From: Motilimonas cestriensis
GTDB lineage: Bacteria; Pseudomonadota; Gammaproteobacteria; Enterobacterales; CBDFNC01
DNA: 64,000 nucleotides
Assembly (NCBI RefSeq): GCF_021295315.1
Contig: NZ_JAIMJA010000019.1
Location: 20,793-84,792 of the forward strand
Reading direction: 5' to 3'
The position numbers were made by a program, and so were the translations under genes. Under the pieces are notes generated by a model. The model was not told the DNA's origin. It worked only from the letters and a program-made list of their open reading frames with translations, and did no database searches. Shown here one piece after another: positions 8,391 through 18,028 of the stretch. Within the stretch, counting starts at the first letter, position 1. Each line of letters starts with the position of its first letter.

Positions 8391-9818
8391 TTATTTACGC
8401 TTATGAATACCGAGCTTTTTCATTTTTGAACGAAAGGTACTCTCCGGTACGCCGGCAATTTGCGCGGCACCATGGGGGCCGCTGATCCGACCTTGAGTTT
8501 GTTTAATCAGTGCACGTATATACTCTGCCTCCATTTGCTTGAGGCTTTTGTTGTGGTTTTTCTGCTTGCCTCGATCAGCATTAAGTGGCGTGGTTAAAGT
8601 CAGGTAGTTGTCTTGGCAAATAATGGCTTCACGCTCTAATACATTTTGTAGTTCGCGAATGTTGCCCGGCCAAGAATAAGCCATTAACTCATTTAGGGTT
8701 TGGCTGGTAGCATGGGTGATTGATTTACCAAGTTTTTTGTTTAGTTGCGACAGGATGCTCGAGACTAATAAGGGCACATCTGCAATGCGTTGGGTAAGGC
8801 TAGGTACTTCAATAGGAAATACATTTAAGCGATAAAACAAGTCCATTCGAAAGCTGCCAGCTTCAACCATTTTACTCAAATCGCGATTGGTTGCGGCGAT
8901 AATACGAATATCCACCTTGATGGTTTTACTGCCGCCCACCCGCTCTAATTCCTGCTCTTGTAACACGCGCAATAATTTTGATTGCGCCGCAGGGCTTAGC
9001 TCACCAATTTCATCTAAAAATAAGGTGCCTTTGTCGGCCAATTCAAAGCGGCCTTTACGACGCTCAAACGCACCGGTGAAAGCGCCTTTTTCATGACCAA
9101 ATAACTCACTTTCCAATAAGTTAGGTGAAATTGCGGCGCAGTTTACTTTCACCAGTGGCCGATTTTGGCGTTGGCTTAAACTATGTAGGCTGCGCGCGAC
9201 CAGCTCTTTACCGGTGCCGTTTTCGCCGCGTATTAACACCGTACTGTCGGTGCTTGCCACTAGCTTAATTTGCGCCATCATGGCATTGAATACAGGGGTG
9301 TTACCCACCATGCCATGAATATTATGTTCGTTGTCGATTTCGGTTTTTAGATAGAGGTTTTCATCTTGTAGCTGCTGCGATAAGGCTTGCACTTGTTTTA
9401 ATGCATTGCGCAACGCTTGCTCGGTTTGCCGTTGTAGTGATATATCGCGAAATATTGCCACCACGCCAATCATGCGATCGTCTTTGTAAATAGGGGTAGA
9501 AGTGTATTCAACAGCAAAGCAGCTACCATCTTTGCGCCAGAACACTTCGTTATCGATATGTCTAGGTTTGCCGTCGTGTAAGGTAGCGTAAATATGGCAT
9601 TCTTCCATTGGATAATGGCTGCCATCACTGTGGCTATGATGATGAAACTGATGAATAGATTGGCCGATTAACTCATCTGCACGCCATTGGGTCATTTGCT
9701 CGGCGGCCTTATTAATAAATACCGCATGGCCATTTAAATCAAAGCCATAAATTCCTTCACCCACGGCATCAAGCAGTAATTGGTTTTCCGGTAAAAACTC
9801 GGCTACGCCTTTTTTCAT
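8391..9818 (-). CDS. Sigma-54-dependent activator with PAS sensor domain
   Basis: A 475-aa protein. A PAS domain (about 10-130) contains a histidine-rich HHHSHSDG..YP.EEC motif, a possible metal or redox ligand set. A short coiled coil (about 135-155) leads to an AAA+ domain (about 165-395) with Walker A GENGTGKE, the sigma-54 contact loop GAFTGA and FLDEIGEL. A Fis-type HTH (about 445-475, GPHGAAQIAGVPESTFRSKM) resembles that of FhlA. There is no receiver domain, so the signal should act on the PAS directly. Divergent genes are an RND efflux pair; the downstream gene is ccoG, which has a sigma-54 promoter. I infer that ccoG is the main target. Confidence 0.93.
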   Translation of the reverse strand: MKKGVAEFLPENQLLLDAVGEGIYGFDLNGHAVFINKAAEQMTQWRADELIGQSIHQFHHHSHSDGSHYPMEECHIYATLHDGKPRHIDNEVFWRKDGSCFAVEYTSTPIYKDDRMIGVVAIFRDISLQRQTEQALRNALKQVQALSQQLQDENLYLKTEIDNEHNIHGMVGNTPVFNAMMAQIKLVASTDSTVLIRGENGTGKELVARSLHSLSQRQNRPLVKVNCAAISPNLLESELFGHEKGAFTGAFERRKGRFELADKGTLFLDEIGELSPAAQSKLLRVLQEQELERVGGSKTIKVDIRIIAATNRDLSKMVEAGSFRMDLFYRLNVFPIEVPSLTQRIADVPLLVSSILSQLNKKLGKSITHATSQTLNELMAYSWPGNIRELQNVLEREAIICQDNYLTLTTPLNADRGKQKNHNKSLKQMEAEYIRALIKQTQGRISGPHGAAQIAGVPESTFRSKMKKLGIHKRK

Positions 9819-9863
9819 TGGTTAGTTCCATCATCCATGGGTTTATTCGTTGTAGTATACAAG

Positions 9864-9882
9864 TTTTCGCGAAATATCACGA
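9864..9882. promoter_or_regulatory. Second copy of the activator-site motif
   Basis: TTTTCGCGAAATATCACGA contains the same 14-mer (9869-9882) found upstream of ccoG, preceded by the palindrome TTTTCGCGAAA. It lies 46 bases upstream of the activator start and about 165 bases before the RND adaptor, so it could serve autoregulation, the efflux operon, or both. Confidence 0.5.
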
Positions 9883-10046
9883 CATGTCTATTGGTATCAG
9901 TCCTAATTGTGCATGACTCACCCAGCCTTTACGCTTCTTTACCCAAGTTGACAGTCGCTTTAGGTCAATTCTTGTTATATTGCACTTTCTTCGTGTTTTA
10001 ATCGTATGTCTGGTTTATTGGCAGCATAGTTAGGTGGGAATTTTTG

Positions 10047-11117
10047 ATGACCAAGACAAAGTGGTCGATGTTACTGTTAGCGGGTGGTTTAGCGACTGCA
10101 TTATATTACGGCTGGATTGGCGCAAGTGAAGCGGTTAAACCTAGTGCCAAAGCAGTGCGTAAGGTTGAGGTGGTGACAGACGAAGTGCAGGCTTATGGCG
10201 TTGCGCAGCATTTAAATTTGGTTGGGAGCTTAGCGGCGCAGCAGTCAGTTGATTTAGCTTTTCAAATATTTGCACCAGTGGCTAAGATTTTAGTTAACGC
10301 CAATGCTGAAGTGGTTCCTAATCAAGTGTTGGTGCAGTTAGATGACAGTAAGGCTCGTGCGGCCTTTGTTGAAGCGCAATCAGTATTAACTGAAGAGCAA
10401 CGTAAACTCAAAGAGTTTCAACGTATTGTCAGTCGCGGTGCCATCACCCAAACCGAACTTGACGCGCAGCGCGCCAGTGTTGATGTCGCTAGCGCGCGGT
10501 TAGCAGCGGCGCAGGCAGCCCTTGATGATCACCAATTACGTGCGCCCTTTGCGGGTACGCTGGGGTTAATTGATGTCAATTTAGGTGACATGAAAGCCGT
10601 TGGCGAGGCGGTGATGAACCTAGATAACCTCAATGTTATGCAGTTAGATTTATCGGTACCAGAGCGTTATCTTTCACAAATTTCTAGGGGCATGAGCATT
10701 ACCGCCAAGGCGCGTGCTTGGCCCGATCATGACTTTGTCGGCCAAGTGGTCGCCATTGATTCGCGCGTTAATCAAAACACTTTAAACGTGCGGGTGCGGG
10801 TGAATTTTGAAAATCCCGATCAGCGGCTTAAGCCGGGCATGTTTATGTCGGCAACAATGACCTTTCCTGAGCAAACGGCGCCGGTTGTACCGGTACAAGC
10901 ATTAGAATATTCCGGCACCAAGCGTTTTGTTTATGTGTTGCAAGCTGATGGCACCGTGGCGCGTACTGAAGTGGTGTTGGGGGCTCGCGTGAAAAACGAG
11001 GTGTTGATTGAGTCTGGCCTAGCGGTAGGTGATCGCATTGTGGTGCAAGGTTTAGTGAATATGCGCGACGGCATCAAAGTACAAGATTTACAGACACCAG
11101 TGCAGGAGCCAAGCTAG
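10047..11117 (+). CDS. RND efflux periplasmic adaptor (membrane fusion protein)
   Basis: A 356-aa AcrA/MexA-class adaptor. An N-terminal signal/anchor segment (about 1-22) is followed by a split lipoyl domain (QIFAPVAKILVNANAEV.PNQVLVQLDD ... LRAPFAGTLGLIDVNLGD), a short alpha-hairpin (about 105-160), a beta-barrel and a membrane-proximal domain. The ATG at 10047 is chosen over the TTG at 10044 because GGTGGGA lies at 10033-10039. The stop is directly followed by the pump gene. No outer-membrane channel gene is nearby, so it presumably uses a TolC encoded elsewhere. Confidence 0.92.
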   Translation: MTKTKWSMLLLAGGLATALYYGWIGASEAVKPSAKAVRKVEVVTDEVQAYGVAQHLNLVGSLAAQQSVDLAFQIFAPVAKILVNANAEVVPNQVLVQLDDSKARAAFVEAQSVLTEEQRKLKEFQRIVSRGAITQTELDAQRASVDVASARLAAAQAALDDHQLRAPFAGTLGLIDVNLGDMKAVGEAVMNLDNLNVMQLDLSVPERYLSQISRGMSITAKARAWPDHDFVGQVVAIDSRVNQNTLNVRVRVNFENPDQRLKPGMFMSATMTFPEQTAPVVPVQALEYSGTKRFVYVLQADGTVARTEVVLGARVKNEVLIESGLAVGDRIVVQGLVNMRDGIKVQDLQTPVQEPS

Positions 11118-14100
11118 ATGTTACTTTCTGATGTTGCGATCAAGCGCCCTGTTTTCGGTATTGTATTAAGCTTACTGTTGGTGATTTTTGGCTTAGTGTC
11201 GTTTAGCAAAATGTCAGTGCGGGAAATGCCAGAGGTGGAAAACCCCGTTGTCACCATTAACACTTCCTACACCGGTGCATCAGCTTCAATCATGGAAAGC
11301 CAAGTCACCAAAACCCTAGAAGATCAGCTCAGTGGTATTAGCGGGATCGACAATATTACCTCCGTCAGTCGCAATGGCATGTCGCGCATTACCATCAATT
11401 TTTTGCTGGACTGGAATATTACCGAAGGTGTCAGCGACATCCGCGATGCAGTGGCCAGAGCGCAAGGGCGTTTGCCAGATGAAGCCGATGATCCAGTGGT
11501 ATCGAAAGATAATGGCTCTGGTGAGCCCTCGATTTACATTAATTTAGAATCGTCAGAAATGGATCGCACCCAGCTGACTGACTATGCCGAACGCGTGCTG
11601 GCGGACCGTTTTAGTTTTATTTCTGGAGTGAGTGACATTGGTATCAGCGGCGCCTTGTATAAGGTGATGTATGTGCAGTTAGATCCTGTGTTGATGGCGG
11701 GTCGTGGCGTTACCTCTAGTGATGTGCTGAATGCATTAAAAAAAGAGAACATGGAAACACCGGGTGGTGAAGTGCGCAATGACGTAACCACCATGCCCGT
11801 GCGTACCAGTCGCCTTTATTTAGGGCCAGAAGATTTTGAGTACCTCGCGGTAAAACAAAACCCCAATGCCCCGCCAACCTATTTAAAAGACATCGCCAAG
11901 GTGTGGGTTGGTGCGCAAAATGAAAGCTCAACCTTTAAAAGTAACGGGGTGCAAAATTTAAGTTTAGGCATTATTCCCCAGTCTGACGCTAACCCTCTGA
12001 CGGTAGCGAAGAAAGTGCGCGCTGAGGTGGATAAGCTACAAAGTGTCTTACCCGCGGGCACTCAGTTGTATGTGGATTACGATGCCACCCTCTTTATTGA
12101 GCGTTCTATTCAGGAAGTCTATAACACATTAATGATTACCGGTGGCTTAGTGATTTTGGTGTTGTATTTGTTTATTGGCCAAGTTCGCGCCACGTTAATC
12201 CCTGCTATTACTGTTCCGGTGTCGCTGATTTCGGCGTTTATCGTGGCGTATTTCTTTGGTTTTTCAATCAATTTACTGACGTTGATGGCGTTAATTCTGG
12301 CCATTGGTTTAGTGGTGGATGACACCATAGTGGTGGTTGAAAATATTCTGCATCATTTAGAGCAAGGTGAGTCCCCTTTGGTGGCCGCATTTAAAGGCTG
12401 TCGTGAGGTGGGGTTTGCAGTGGTTGCCACCACGTTAGTGTTAGTGATGGTGTTTATTCCCATCGCCTTCATGGAGGGCATGATTGGCCGCTTGTTTACC
12501 GAGTTTGCGGTGCTGCTTGCGATCGCAGTGAGCTTTTCTTCTTTTGTCGCACTGACCTTATCGCCAGTGCTGGCGAGTAAGTTGTTTAAAGGTGAATTAA
12601 AAAAAGGACCGATCGCACTAAAAATGGATGCAGGCTTTAGCCGCATAGAGCAAGGCTATCGTCGCTTATTAAGTAAAGTCGTGATTTATCCTTGGTTATC
12701 ACCTGCTGTGATCTTGGCTTGTTTATTGGGCTGTTATTATTTAGTGCAAGAGGTGCCCAATCAGTTGGCGCCGCAGGAAGATCGCGGGGTGATTTTTGCT
12801 TTTGTGAAAGGCGCAGAGGGCACCAGTTATAACCGCATGATCAAAAATGTGGAACAAGTTGAGCGACAACTATTACCTCTGATTGGTCAGGGAACCATTC
12901 GCTCAATGAGTGTGCAAGCACCTGCTTTTGGTGGTCGTGCTGGTGATAACACCGCCTTTGTGATCATGCAGTTAGAAGATTGGGAACAACGTGATGTTAG
13001 CGCGTCTGACTCTTTGAAGTTGGTTAAAGATGCCTTAGTGGGAATACCGGATGTGCGTGTTTGGCCAATGCTGCCGGGCTTTCGTGGCGGCTCAAGTGAT
13101 CCGGTGCAGTTTGTATTGCGTGGCAGTGATTATAAAGAGCTGTTTGAATATGCCAGCCAATTAAAGGAAAGGGTGCAACAGAGTGGTTTGTTTACTGGGC
13201 CAGATTTAGATTATGCCGAAACCACGCCTGAGCTGGTGGTACATATTGATCGCGCTCGCGCCGCACAACTTGGTGTGAGTGTGCAAGAAATTGCTGACAC
13301 GCTAGAAGTGATGTTGGGTGGGCAGAGTGAAACCACCTTTATCGAACGCGGTGAAGAATACGATGTGTATTTGCGCGGCGATGAAAACAGGTTTAATAAC
13401 GCCAGTGATTTAAGCCAAATATACCTGCGCACGCAAACCGGTGAGTTAATCACCCTCGACACCGTCACCGATATTGAAGAAGTGGCGTCGGCGCGGCGCC
13501 TGAGTCATTTGCAAAAGCAAAAGTCGATAACCTTAAGTGCCAACTTAGCCGATGGCGTGACTTTAGGCGAGGGACTTGCCTACTTAGAGCAACAAGCTCA
13601 GACCATATTACCTCCAGATATCAGTATGGATTACAGCGGTGAATCGAAAGACTTTAAAGATAACCAAAGTGATATCTTAATTGTGTTTGCACTGGCTTTG
13701 CTGGTGGCTTATTTAGTGTTAGCGGCGCAATTTGAAAGCTTTATTAACCCACTGGTGGTGATGTTTACGGTGCCCATGGGCATTGTTGGTGGCTTGCTTG
13801 GCTTGTGGTTAACGCAGGGCAGCTTAAACATTTACAGCCAAATTGGCATGATCATGCTAATTGGCATGGTAACCAAAAATGGTATTTTGATTGTTGAGTT
13901 TGCCAACCAATTACGCGACAAAGGCATTGCTTTTGAAGAGGCTGTGTTAGCGGCGGCATCAAGACGCTTACGCCCGATTTTAATGACCGCATTTACCACC
14001 TTAATAGGTGCTATTCCTTTGATTATGTCAACGGGAGCGGGCGCGGAAAGTCGCATCGCGGTGGGCACAGTGATCTTCTCAGGGATGGCACTGGCGACCT

Positions 14101-14207
14101 TAGTCACCTTATTCGTGATCCCGTCTATGTACCAGCTGATGGCGCGTCATACTCACTCGCCAGAGCATGTAAGTCGGTTATTAGCACAACAGCTTGCGGA
14201 GAAATAG
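11118..14207 (+). CDS. RND multidrug efflux permease (HAE-1 like)
   Basis: 1029 aa, full length for an AcrB-type pump, with the usual 12-helix duplicated layout. The first helix (PVFGIVLSLLLVIFG), the proton-relay helix 4 with the Asp pair (GLVVDDTIVVVENI), and two large periplasmic loops are clear. The second half repeats the pattern (GMVTKNGILIVEF). It exports hydrophobic compounds from periplasm or membrane by proton antiport with the adaptor encoded directly upstream. It is related to VexH/MexF-type pumps; the substrate cannot be read from sequence. Confidence 0.95.
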   Translation: MLLSDVAIKRPVFGIVLSLLLVIFGLVSFSKMSVREMPEVENPVVTINTSYTGASASIMESQVTKTLEDQLSGISGIDNITSVSRNGMSRITINFLLDWNITEGVSDIRDAVARAQGRLPDEADDPVVSKDNGSGEPSIYINLESSEMDRTQLTDYAERVLADRFSFISGVSDIGISGALYKVMYVQLDPVLMAGRGVTSSDVLNALKKENMETPGGEVRNDVTTMPVRTSRLYLGPEDFEYLAVKQNPNAPPTYLKDIAKVWVGAQNESSTFKSNGVQNLSLGIIPQSDANPLTVAKKVRAEVDKLQSVLPAGTQLYVDYDATLFIERSIQEVYNTLMITGGLVILVLYLFIGQVRATLIPAITVPVSLISAFIVAYFFGFSINLLTLMALILAIGLVVDDTIVVVENILHHLEQGESPLVAAFKGCREVGFAVVATTLVLVMVFIPIAFMEGMIGRLFTEFAVLLAIAVSFSSFVALTLSPVLASKLFKGELKKGPIALKMDAGFSRIEQGYRRLLSKVVIYPWLSPAVILACLLGCYYLVQEVPNQLAPQEDRGVIFAFVKGAEGTSYNRMIKNVEQVERQLLPLIGQGTIRSMSVQAPAFGGRAGDNTAFVIMQLEDWEQRDVSASDSLKLVKDALVGIPDVRVWPMLPGFRGGSSDPVQFVLRGSDYKELFEYASQLKERVQQSGLFTGPDLDYAETTPELVVHIDRARAAQLGVSVQEIADTLEVMLGGQSETTFIERGEEYDVYLRGDENRFNNASDLSQIYLRTQTGELITLDTVTDIEEVASARRLSHLQKQKSITLSANLADGVTLGEGLAYLEQQAQTILPPDISMDYSGESKDFKDNQSDILIVFALALLVAYLVLAAQFESFINPLVVMFTVPMGIVGGLLGLWLTQGSLNIYSQIGMIMLIGMVTKNGILIVEFANQLRDKGIAFEEAVLAAASRRLRPILMTAFTTLIGAIPLIMSTGAGAESRIAVGTVIFSGMALATLVTLFVIPSMYQLMARHTHSPEHVSRLLAQQLAEK

Positions 14208-14279
14208 CAGGGGAAGCATACCATTTCGCTTATTGAGAATCAGGCAAGGTAAGGTTCATCACAGGTTGTATTAGTGGTG

Positions 14280-16100
14280 TTAGCCTACCTTTTGATTCAT
14301 CTCCCAAGCTGTGACTTGGTTTCTGCCGTTCATTTTTGATTGATACAACGCGGCATCGGCTTTGCGTAAAATAGTGGCTACTTTTTCTGGTTGATTAATG
14401 GTGTAAAGGCCAATACTGATGGTGGTTTTTAGTGGAGTGGCTTGGTCAATATCAATATTCAGCTGTTCTATCGCTAATCGAATACGTTCACCAAGGTCAA
14501 CCGCACCGTATTGATCATTGGTAGTTGCTAATACAATAAACTCTTCGCCACCAATACGCGCGAGAATGTCATTGTCTCTAGTCATATTGCTTAATGCATT
14601 GGCGACTTCTATCAGTACTTTGTCACCAATATCATGGCCATGAGTGTCGTTTACTTTTTTAAAGTGGTCGATATCAATAGCAATAGCACACAAGGTTGCC
14701 TTGTTGCGCAGAGTGGATTTGATTAACTTGGGCGCTTGTTCATTAAATGCGCGGCGATTACTGAGTTTAGTCAGCGGGTCGGTTCTTGCTTCGTACTCAG
14801 CTTGTTCCTTGGCCTGTTCTAGCTCTTTAGTTTTTTTAATAACCTGATTTTCCAGTTCGGCTGAAAATTGCTCTAACTGATGAACATGAGATTTAAGAGC
14901 ATGGTCGCGCTCGCGTTTTAAATCCAGTACTCGATAACCCATGGATGCCGTTAACAGGCACATTTCAATCATTGCACCAATCGCACCACTATAAATCGTA
15001 ATGGGAAGATGAGGCACTAACCCCACCTGGCGCAGCGCAAACTGAATGCAAATAGCGGTGCCGTAGATAAACCAAGCTAAGGTAAATAACCGCACATGCT
15101 GTTTTTTTGCTAGCCATAAATAGAGGGCGATAAAGGGCACGAGTAAGATTACGCCCATGCTCGACATCATCAGCATGCCTGCGATTTCTGTATGCCCAAG
15201 CAACCCTAAGACGATGATGATAGGACCAATCCACATCGCGGTTAATGTTAGCTTGGATGCCCAAGGTAACAAGGTGTTGAGTTTGAGGTATTCACGGGCG
15301 AAAGCGAGGGCCATAAACAGATAAGCGCCACTCCAAATTACCGCATTGTTGATTGACACGCCGCCGGGCTGAAAAAACAAGCCCCAGTGGTTATCAAGAT
15401 TCATTAGGCTAATGGCAGAGGTAAAAGTGAGCCCTGAATATAATAAAAAAACGCGGTCTCGAGTGGCGAAAAATATCACCAAGGCAATAAACGAAAAAAT
15501 AAAAAAGGAGGTGTAAACGCCACCATAAAGCGCGGTTTCTATGGTTTCATGCTTGATAAAGTGATGGGGTCGCCAAATTGAAAATTGTGAAAACAATCCG
15601 CCCATTTTATGTTCAATGCGAGCATAAACAGTCAGCTCCTCACCTGGATGCAAGGTGATAGGAAATACTGCGCCGGGATTGGGGTAAGGCTTTTCTGCAA
15701 TGGGTTTTTCGCGATGGTAGTGATATTGGCCTTCTATCTCGTCACGATGGGTGACCACATACATATCAATTCTATATGGCCCTGGGTCGGTATATTCTAA
15801 TAGGTATTGTTGTTGCCTGGTATCGCTATTGGTGATCTGAAAGCGCATCCAGACCGGGTGCGTTAGTACGCCTCGTGTTACATCGCCGCTGTGTTGTTGC
15901 CAGTCAAAGGTCGAGCCAGTATGGTAAAGAAATTGGTCAATACTGAAACTATCATTTACATCATTAAGGGTGTAATAGTTGCGATCGGTTGAAGTCTCTG
16001 TTGATAAATCAATAGGGGGTTGAACACTGGCAATAGCAAGCGAACTCAGCAAGTATAGAGTCAAATAAAAAAGTTTTTGTAACAAACGTTTAGGTTTCAT
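14280..16100 (-). CDS. 7TMR-DISM diguanylate cyclase
   Basis: 606 aa: signal peptide (about 1-24), periplasmic 7TMR-DISMED2 sensory domain (about 40-175), seven membrane helices (about 185-385), a charged coiled coil (about 395-435) and a GGDEF domain (about 440-600). The active site reads GGEEF, and an RDND inhibitory site lies five residues before it, so the enzyme should be active and product-inhibited. It makes c-di-GMP from two GTP in response to an external, probably carbohydrate-like, signal. No phosphodiesterase or PilZ gene is adjacent. It converges with the RND operon. Confidence 0.94.
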   Translation of the reverse strand: MKPKRLLQKLFYLTLYLLSSLAIASVQPPIDLSTETSTDRNYYTLNDVNDSFSIDQFLYHTGSTFDWQQHSGDVTRGVLTHPVWMRFQITNSDTRQQQYLLEYTDPGPYRIDMYVVTHRDEIEGQYHYHREKPIAEKPYPNPGAVFPITLHPGEELTVYARIEHKMGGLFSQFSIWRPHHFIKHETIETALYGGVYTSFFIFSFIALVIFFATRDRVFLLYSGLTFTSAISLMNLDNHWGLFFQPGGVSINNAVIWSGAYLFMALAFAREYLKLNTLLPWASKLTLTAMWIGPIIIVLGLLGHTEIAGMLMMSSMGVILLVPFIALYLWLAKKQHVRLFTLAWFIYGTAICIQFALRQVGLVPHLPITIYSGAIGAMIEMCLLTASMGYRVLDLKRERDHALKSHVHQLEQFSAELENQVIKKTKELEQAKEQAEYEARTDPLTKLSNRRAFNEQAPKLIKSTLRNKATLCAIAIDIDHFKKVNDTHGHDIGDKVLIEVANALSNMTRDNDILARIGGEEFIVLATTNDQYGAVDLGERIRLAIEQLNIDIDQATPLKTTISIGLYTINQPEKVATILRKADAALYQSKMNGRNQVTAWEMNQKVG

Positions 16101-16256
16101 TTGGCTTCAATTTTGCTGAAATGAGAAAGATATAAATGTTGTATTTTTGTTAATGTTTTTATTTGTGTTTTACTTTGTGATAACAACGTTAGAATTATAT
16201 ATTGATAATGGCAATATATCCTGTTTATAACAATAGCAAATATAAAAAGGATCTCT

Positions 16257-18005
16257 ATGCCACTCAAGCCAGACCAATTTGGTCTTTATCACCCAGCCAG
16301 TAATGATGACGTTATCGCATTAGTTAATTTTGCCCGTGAGCACAAAAAAAGCGTGCGCACTTGCGGCGCAGCCCATAGTCAAAGTTGGGCGATATATACT
16401 GATGCTGCGATGTTACAGCCAAATGTAACCAATCAGTCGCCACCTGAAGTAGATAGTAATGAAATAAATATTATTTTAGATCAGATGATGAAGGTTGAAG
16501 TAGTCGACTGCCCACTTAATATAGTACGGGCGCAGGCTGGTGTGCACTTAGGTTATGATCCTAGCGACATTACAGGTCAATCGAGTGAGCAAAATAGCCT
16601 GCTATATCAATTGTGGCATAACTATAAGTTAACGGTTTCAGAGCTAGGTGGCATTACCCATCAAACCGTCGGTGGGTTTATTTCTACGGGCTCGGCTGGC
16701 GGCTCGTTAAAATATTCTTTTCAAGACAACATCGTTGGCATTCACTTTGTCGATGGTCATGGCCGCTTACAGTATGCAAGTCGTTATAAGAATATTGATT
16801 TGTTTTATGCTGCAATGGTGTCGATGGGGTTATTGGGCGTGATAGTGGCGGTTGATTTACAGTGCGAGCCAGCCTTTAACATATGCGGCCAAGAAGCCAC
16901 CGTGTCTTATGATGAGTGTAAGTTTGATATGTTTGGTGAGTCAAAGGATAAGCCTTCATTATTAGATTTTTTTAATAGCGTGGATTACGGGCGGGTTAAT
17001 TGGTGGCCGCAACCTGGGGTAAACCGTTTATTGCCATGGCAAGCTCAAAGGCAGCAGCAAGTGGTTGGATTTAGTCCGCGTCCTTATGAGGAATTCACCA
17101 GTTATCCTGAAGCGGCAGAGCCAGTTATTAGTATTATTTATGCCATTTTGGGCAACTTAGACTCGCCAATACGCCTTTACGAAAAGGTGCAGACGGGTAT
17201 CATCGCGCTAGAGAAAGTGATTAATAGTATTACTGATTACAGCCAATTTGGCATATTTGCGCCGCTGTTTGAAAAAATTATCGAAGCACTTAAGGACGTT
17301 TCGCCGTTAGCATTTGTGGCCTTAATTGAAAAGGAAAGAGGCTGGATTAAGCAGAATCTGCCGGTTATTTTGCAGCAAATTATCAATGTTTTTCAGTCGT
17401 TAGACAGCAATAAATTGGGTAAGCTCAAAGGTACGCCGCAGGTATTTCAAGATCATGCTCCTTTGGGGCTACCTATGGATAATGAAGCGTCAGACGAATT
17501 ACTTGATATTGAGTTTTCTGAACTGTGGTTCCCAGTGGGCCGCACCAATGAGGTGATGCAAGTACTGCGCGATTACTTTGATAGTGCCGAAAATGATCAA
17601 GAGAAGTTAACCCGCACCGGTTTATTTACCATCGAGGTGTACATGGCTAAGGCTTGTCAGGCTTGGATGGGCATGGGTTATTCTGATCAAATGGATGAAT
17701 GGAAAGAGGGTGCCGTTCGATTTGAACCACTGTGGTTTGTTGATTTTGATGAAGATCCAGCCTTAGCTTTCTATCCTCAGTTTTGGCAATTGTTTAAAGA
17801 TAAAGGCATCCCGTATCGTTTACATTGGGGCAAAATGTTACCCAACCTTGGTCAGCCGGGTAGCCATGAATGGATGGATTATGTGCGCCAGCAATATCCA
17901 AAATTAGCCGATTTTCTTGCCTTACGCGCCGAGCTGGATCCGGAGCAAATCTTTGTCAGTGATTATTGGCGCGGACATTTAAAAATTGAGAGAAACGGCC
18001 ACTAA
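16257..18005 (+). CDS. FAD-binding oxidoreductase, sugar-lactone oxidase (GULO/ALO) type
   Basis: A 582-aa protein with an N-terminal FAD_binding_4 (PCMH) domain (about 1-210). TCGAAHSQSW holds the histidine used for flavin attachment or contact, and GG.T.QTVGGFISTGSAGGS is the second FAD-binding loop. The C-terminal D-arabinono-lactone-oxidase-like domain ends in FVSDYWRGHL. It is longer than bacterial aldonolactone oxidases because of a helical insert at about 290-400, so the substrate is uncertain. The ATG follows AAAAAGGA at 16244-16251. There is no signal peptide, so it is cytoplasmic. It converges with a LysR gene. Confidence 0.85.
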   Translation: MPLKPDQFGLYHPASNDDVIALVNFAREHKKSVRTCGAAHSQSWAIYTDAAMLQPNVTNQSPPEVDSNEINIILDQMMKVEVVDCPLNIVRAQAGVHLGYDPSDITGQSSEQNSLLYQLWHNYKLTVSELGGITHQTVGGFISTGSAGGSLKYSFQDNIVGIHFVDGHGRLQYASRYKNIDLFYAAMVSMGLLGVIVAVDLQCEPAFNICGQEATVSYDECKFDMFGESKDKPSLLDFFNSVDYGRVNWWPQPGVNRLLPWQAQRQQQVVGFSPRPYEEFTSYPEAAEPVISIIYAILGNLDSPIRLYEKVQTGIIALEKVINSITDYSQFGIFAPLFEKIIEALKDVSPLAFVALIEKERGWIKQNLPVILQQIINVFQSLDSNKLGKLKGTPQVFQDHAPLGLPMDNEASDELLDIEFSELWFPVGRTNEVMQVLRDYFDSAENDQEKLTRTGLFTIEVYMAKACQAWMGMGYSDQMDEWKEGAVRFEPLWFVDFDEDPALAFYPQFWQLFKDKGIPYRLHWGKMLPNLGQPGSHEWMDYVRQQYPKLADFLALRAELDPEQIFVSDYWRGHLKIERNGH

Positions 18006-18028
18006 AAGAGGCTAGCCGACTCATCATC

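Noticed and set aside
10008..10026. GG-N10-GC match (TGGTTTATTGGCAGC) as a sigma-54 promoter for the RND operon
   Set aside because: The -12 part lacks TTGC, and a start about 12 bases downstream would cut off the ribosome site at 10033.
12119..12646. Long minus-strand ORFs within the first RND permease gene (and similar ones within trkH, modB and others)
   Set aside because: They are antisense shadows of well-supported genes, without ribosome sites or family resemblance.
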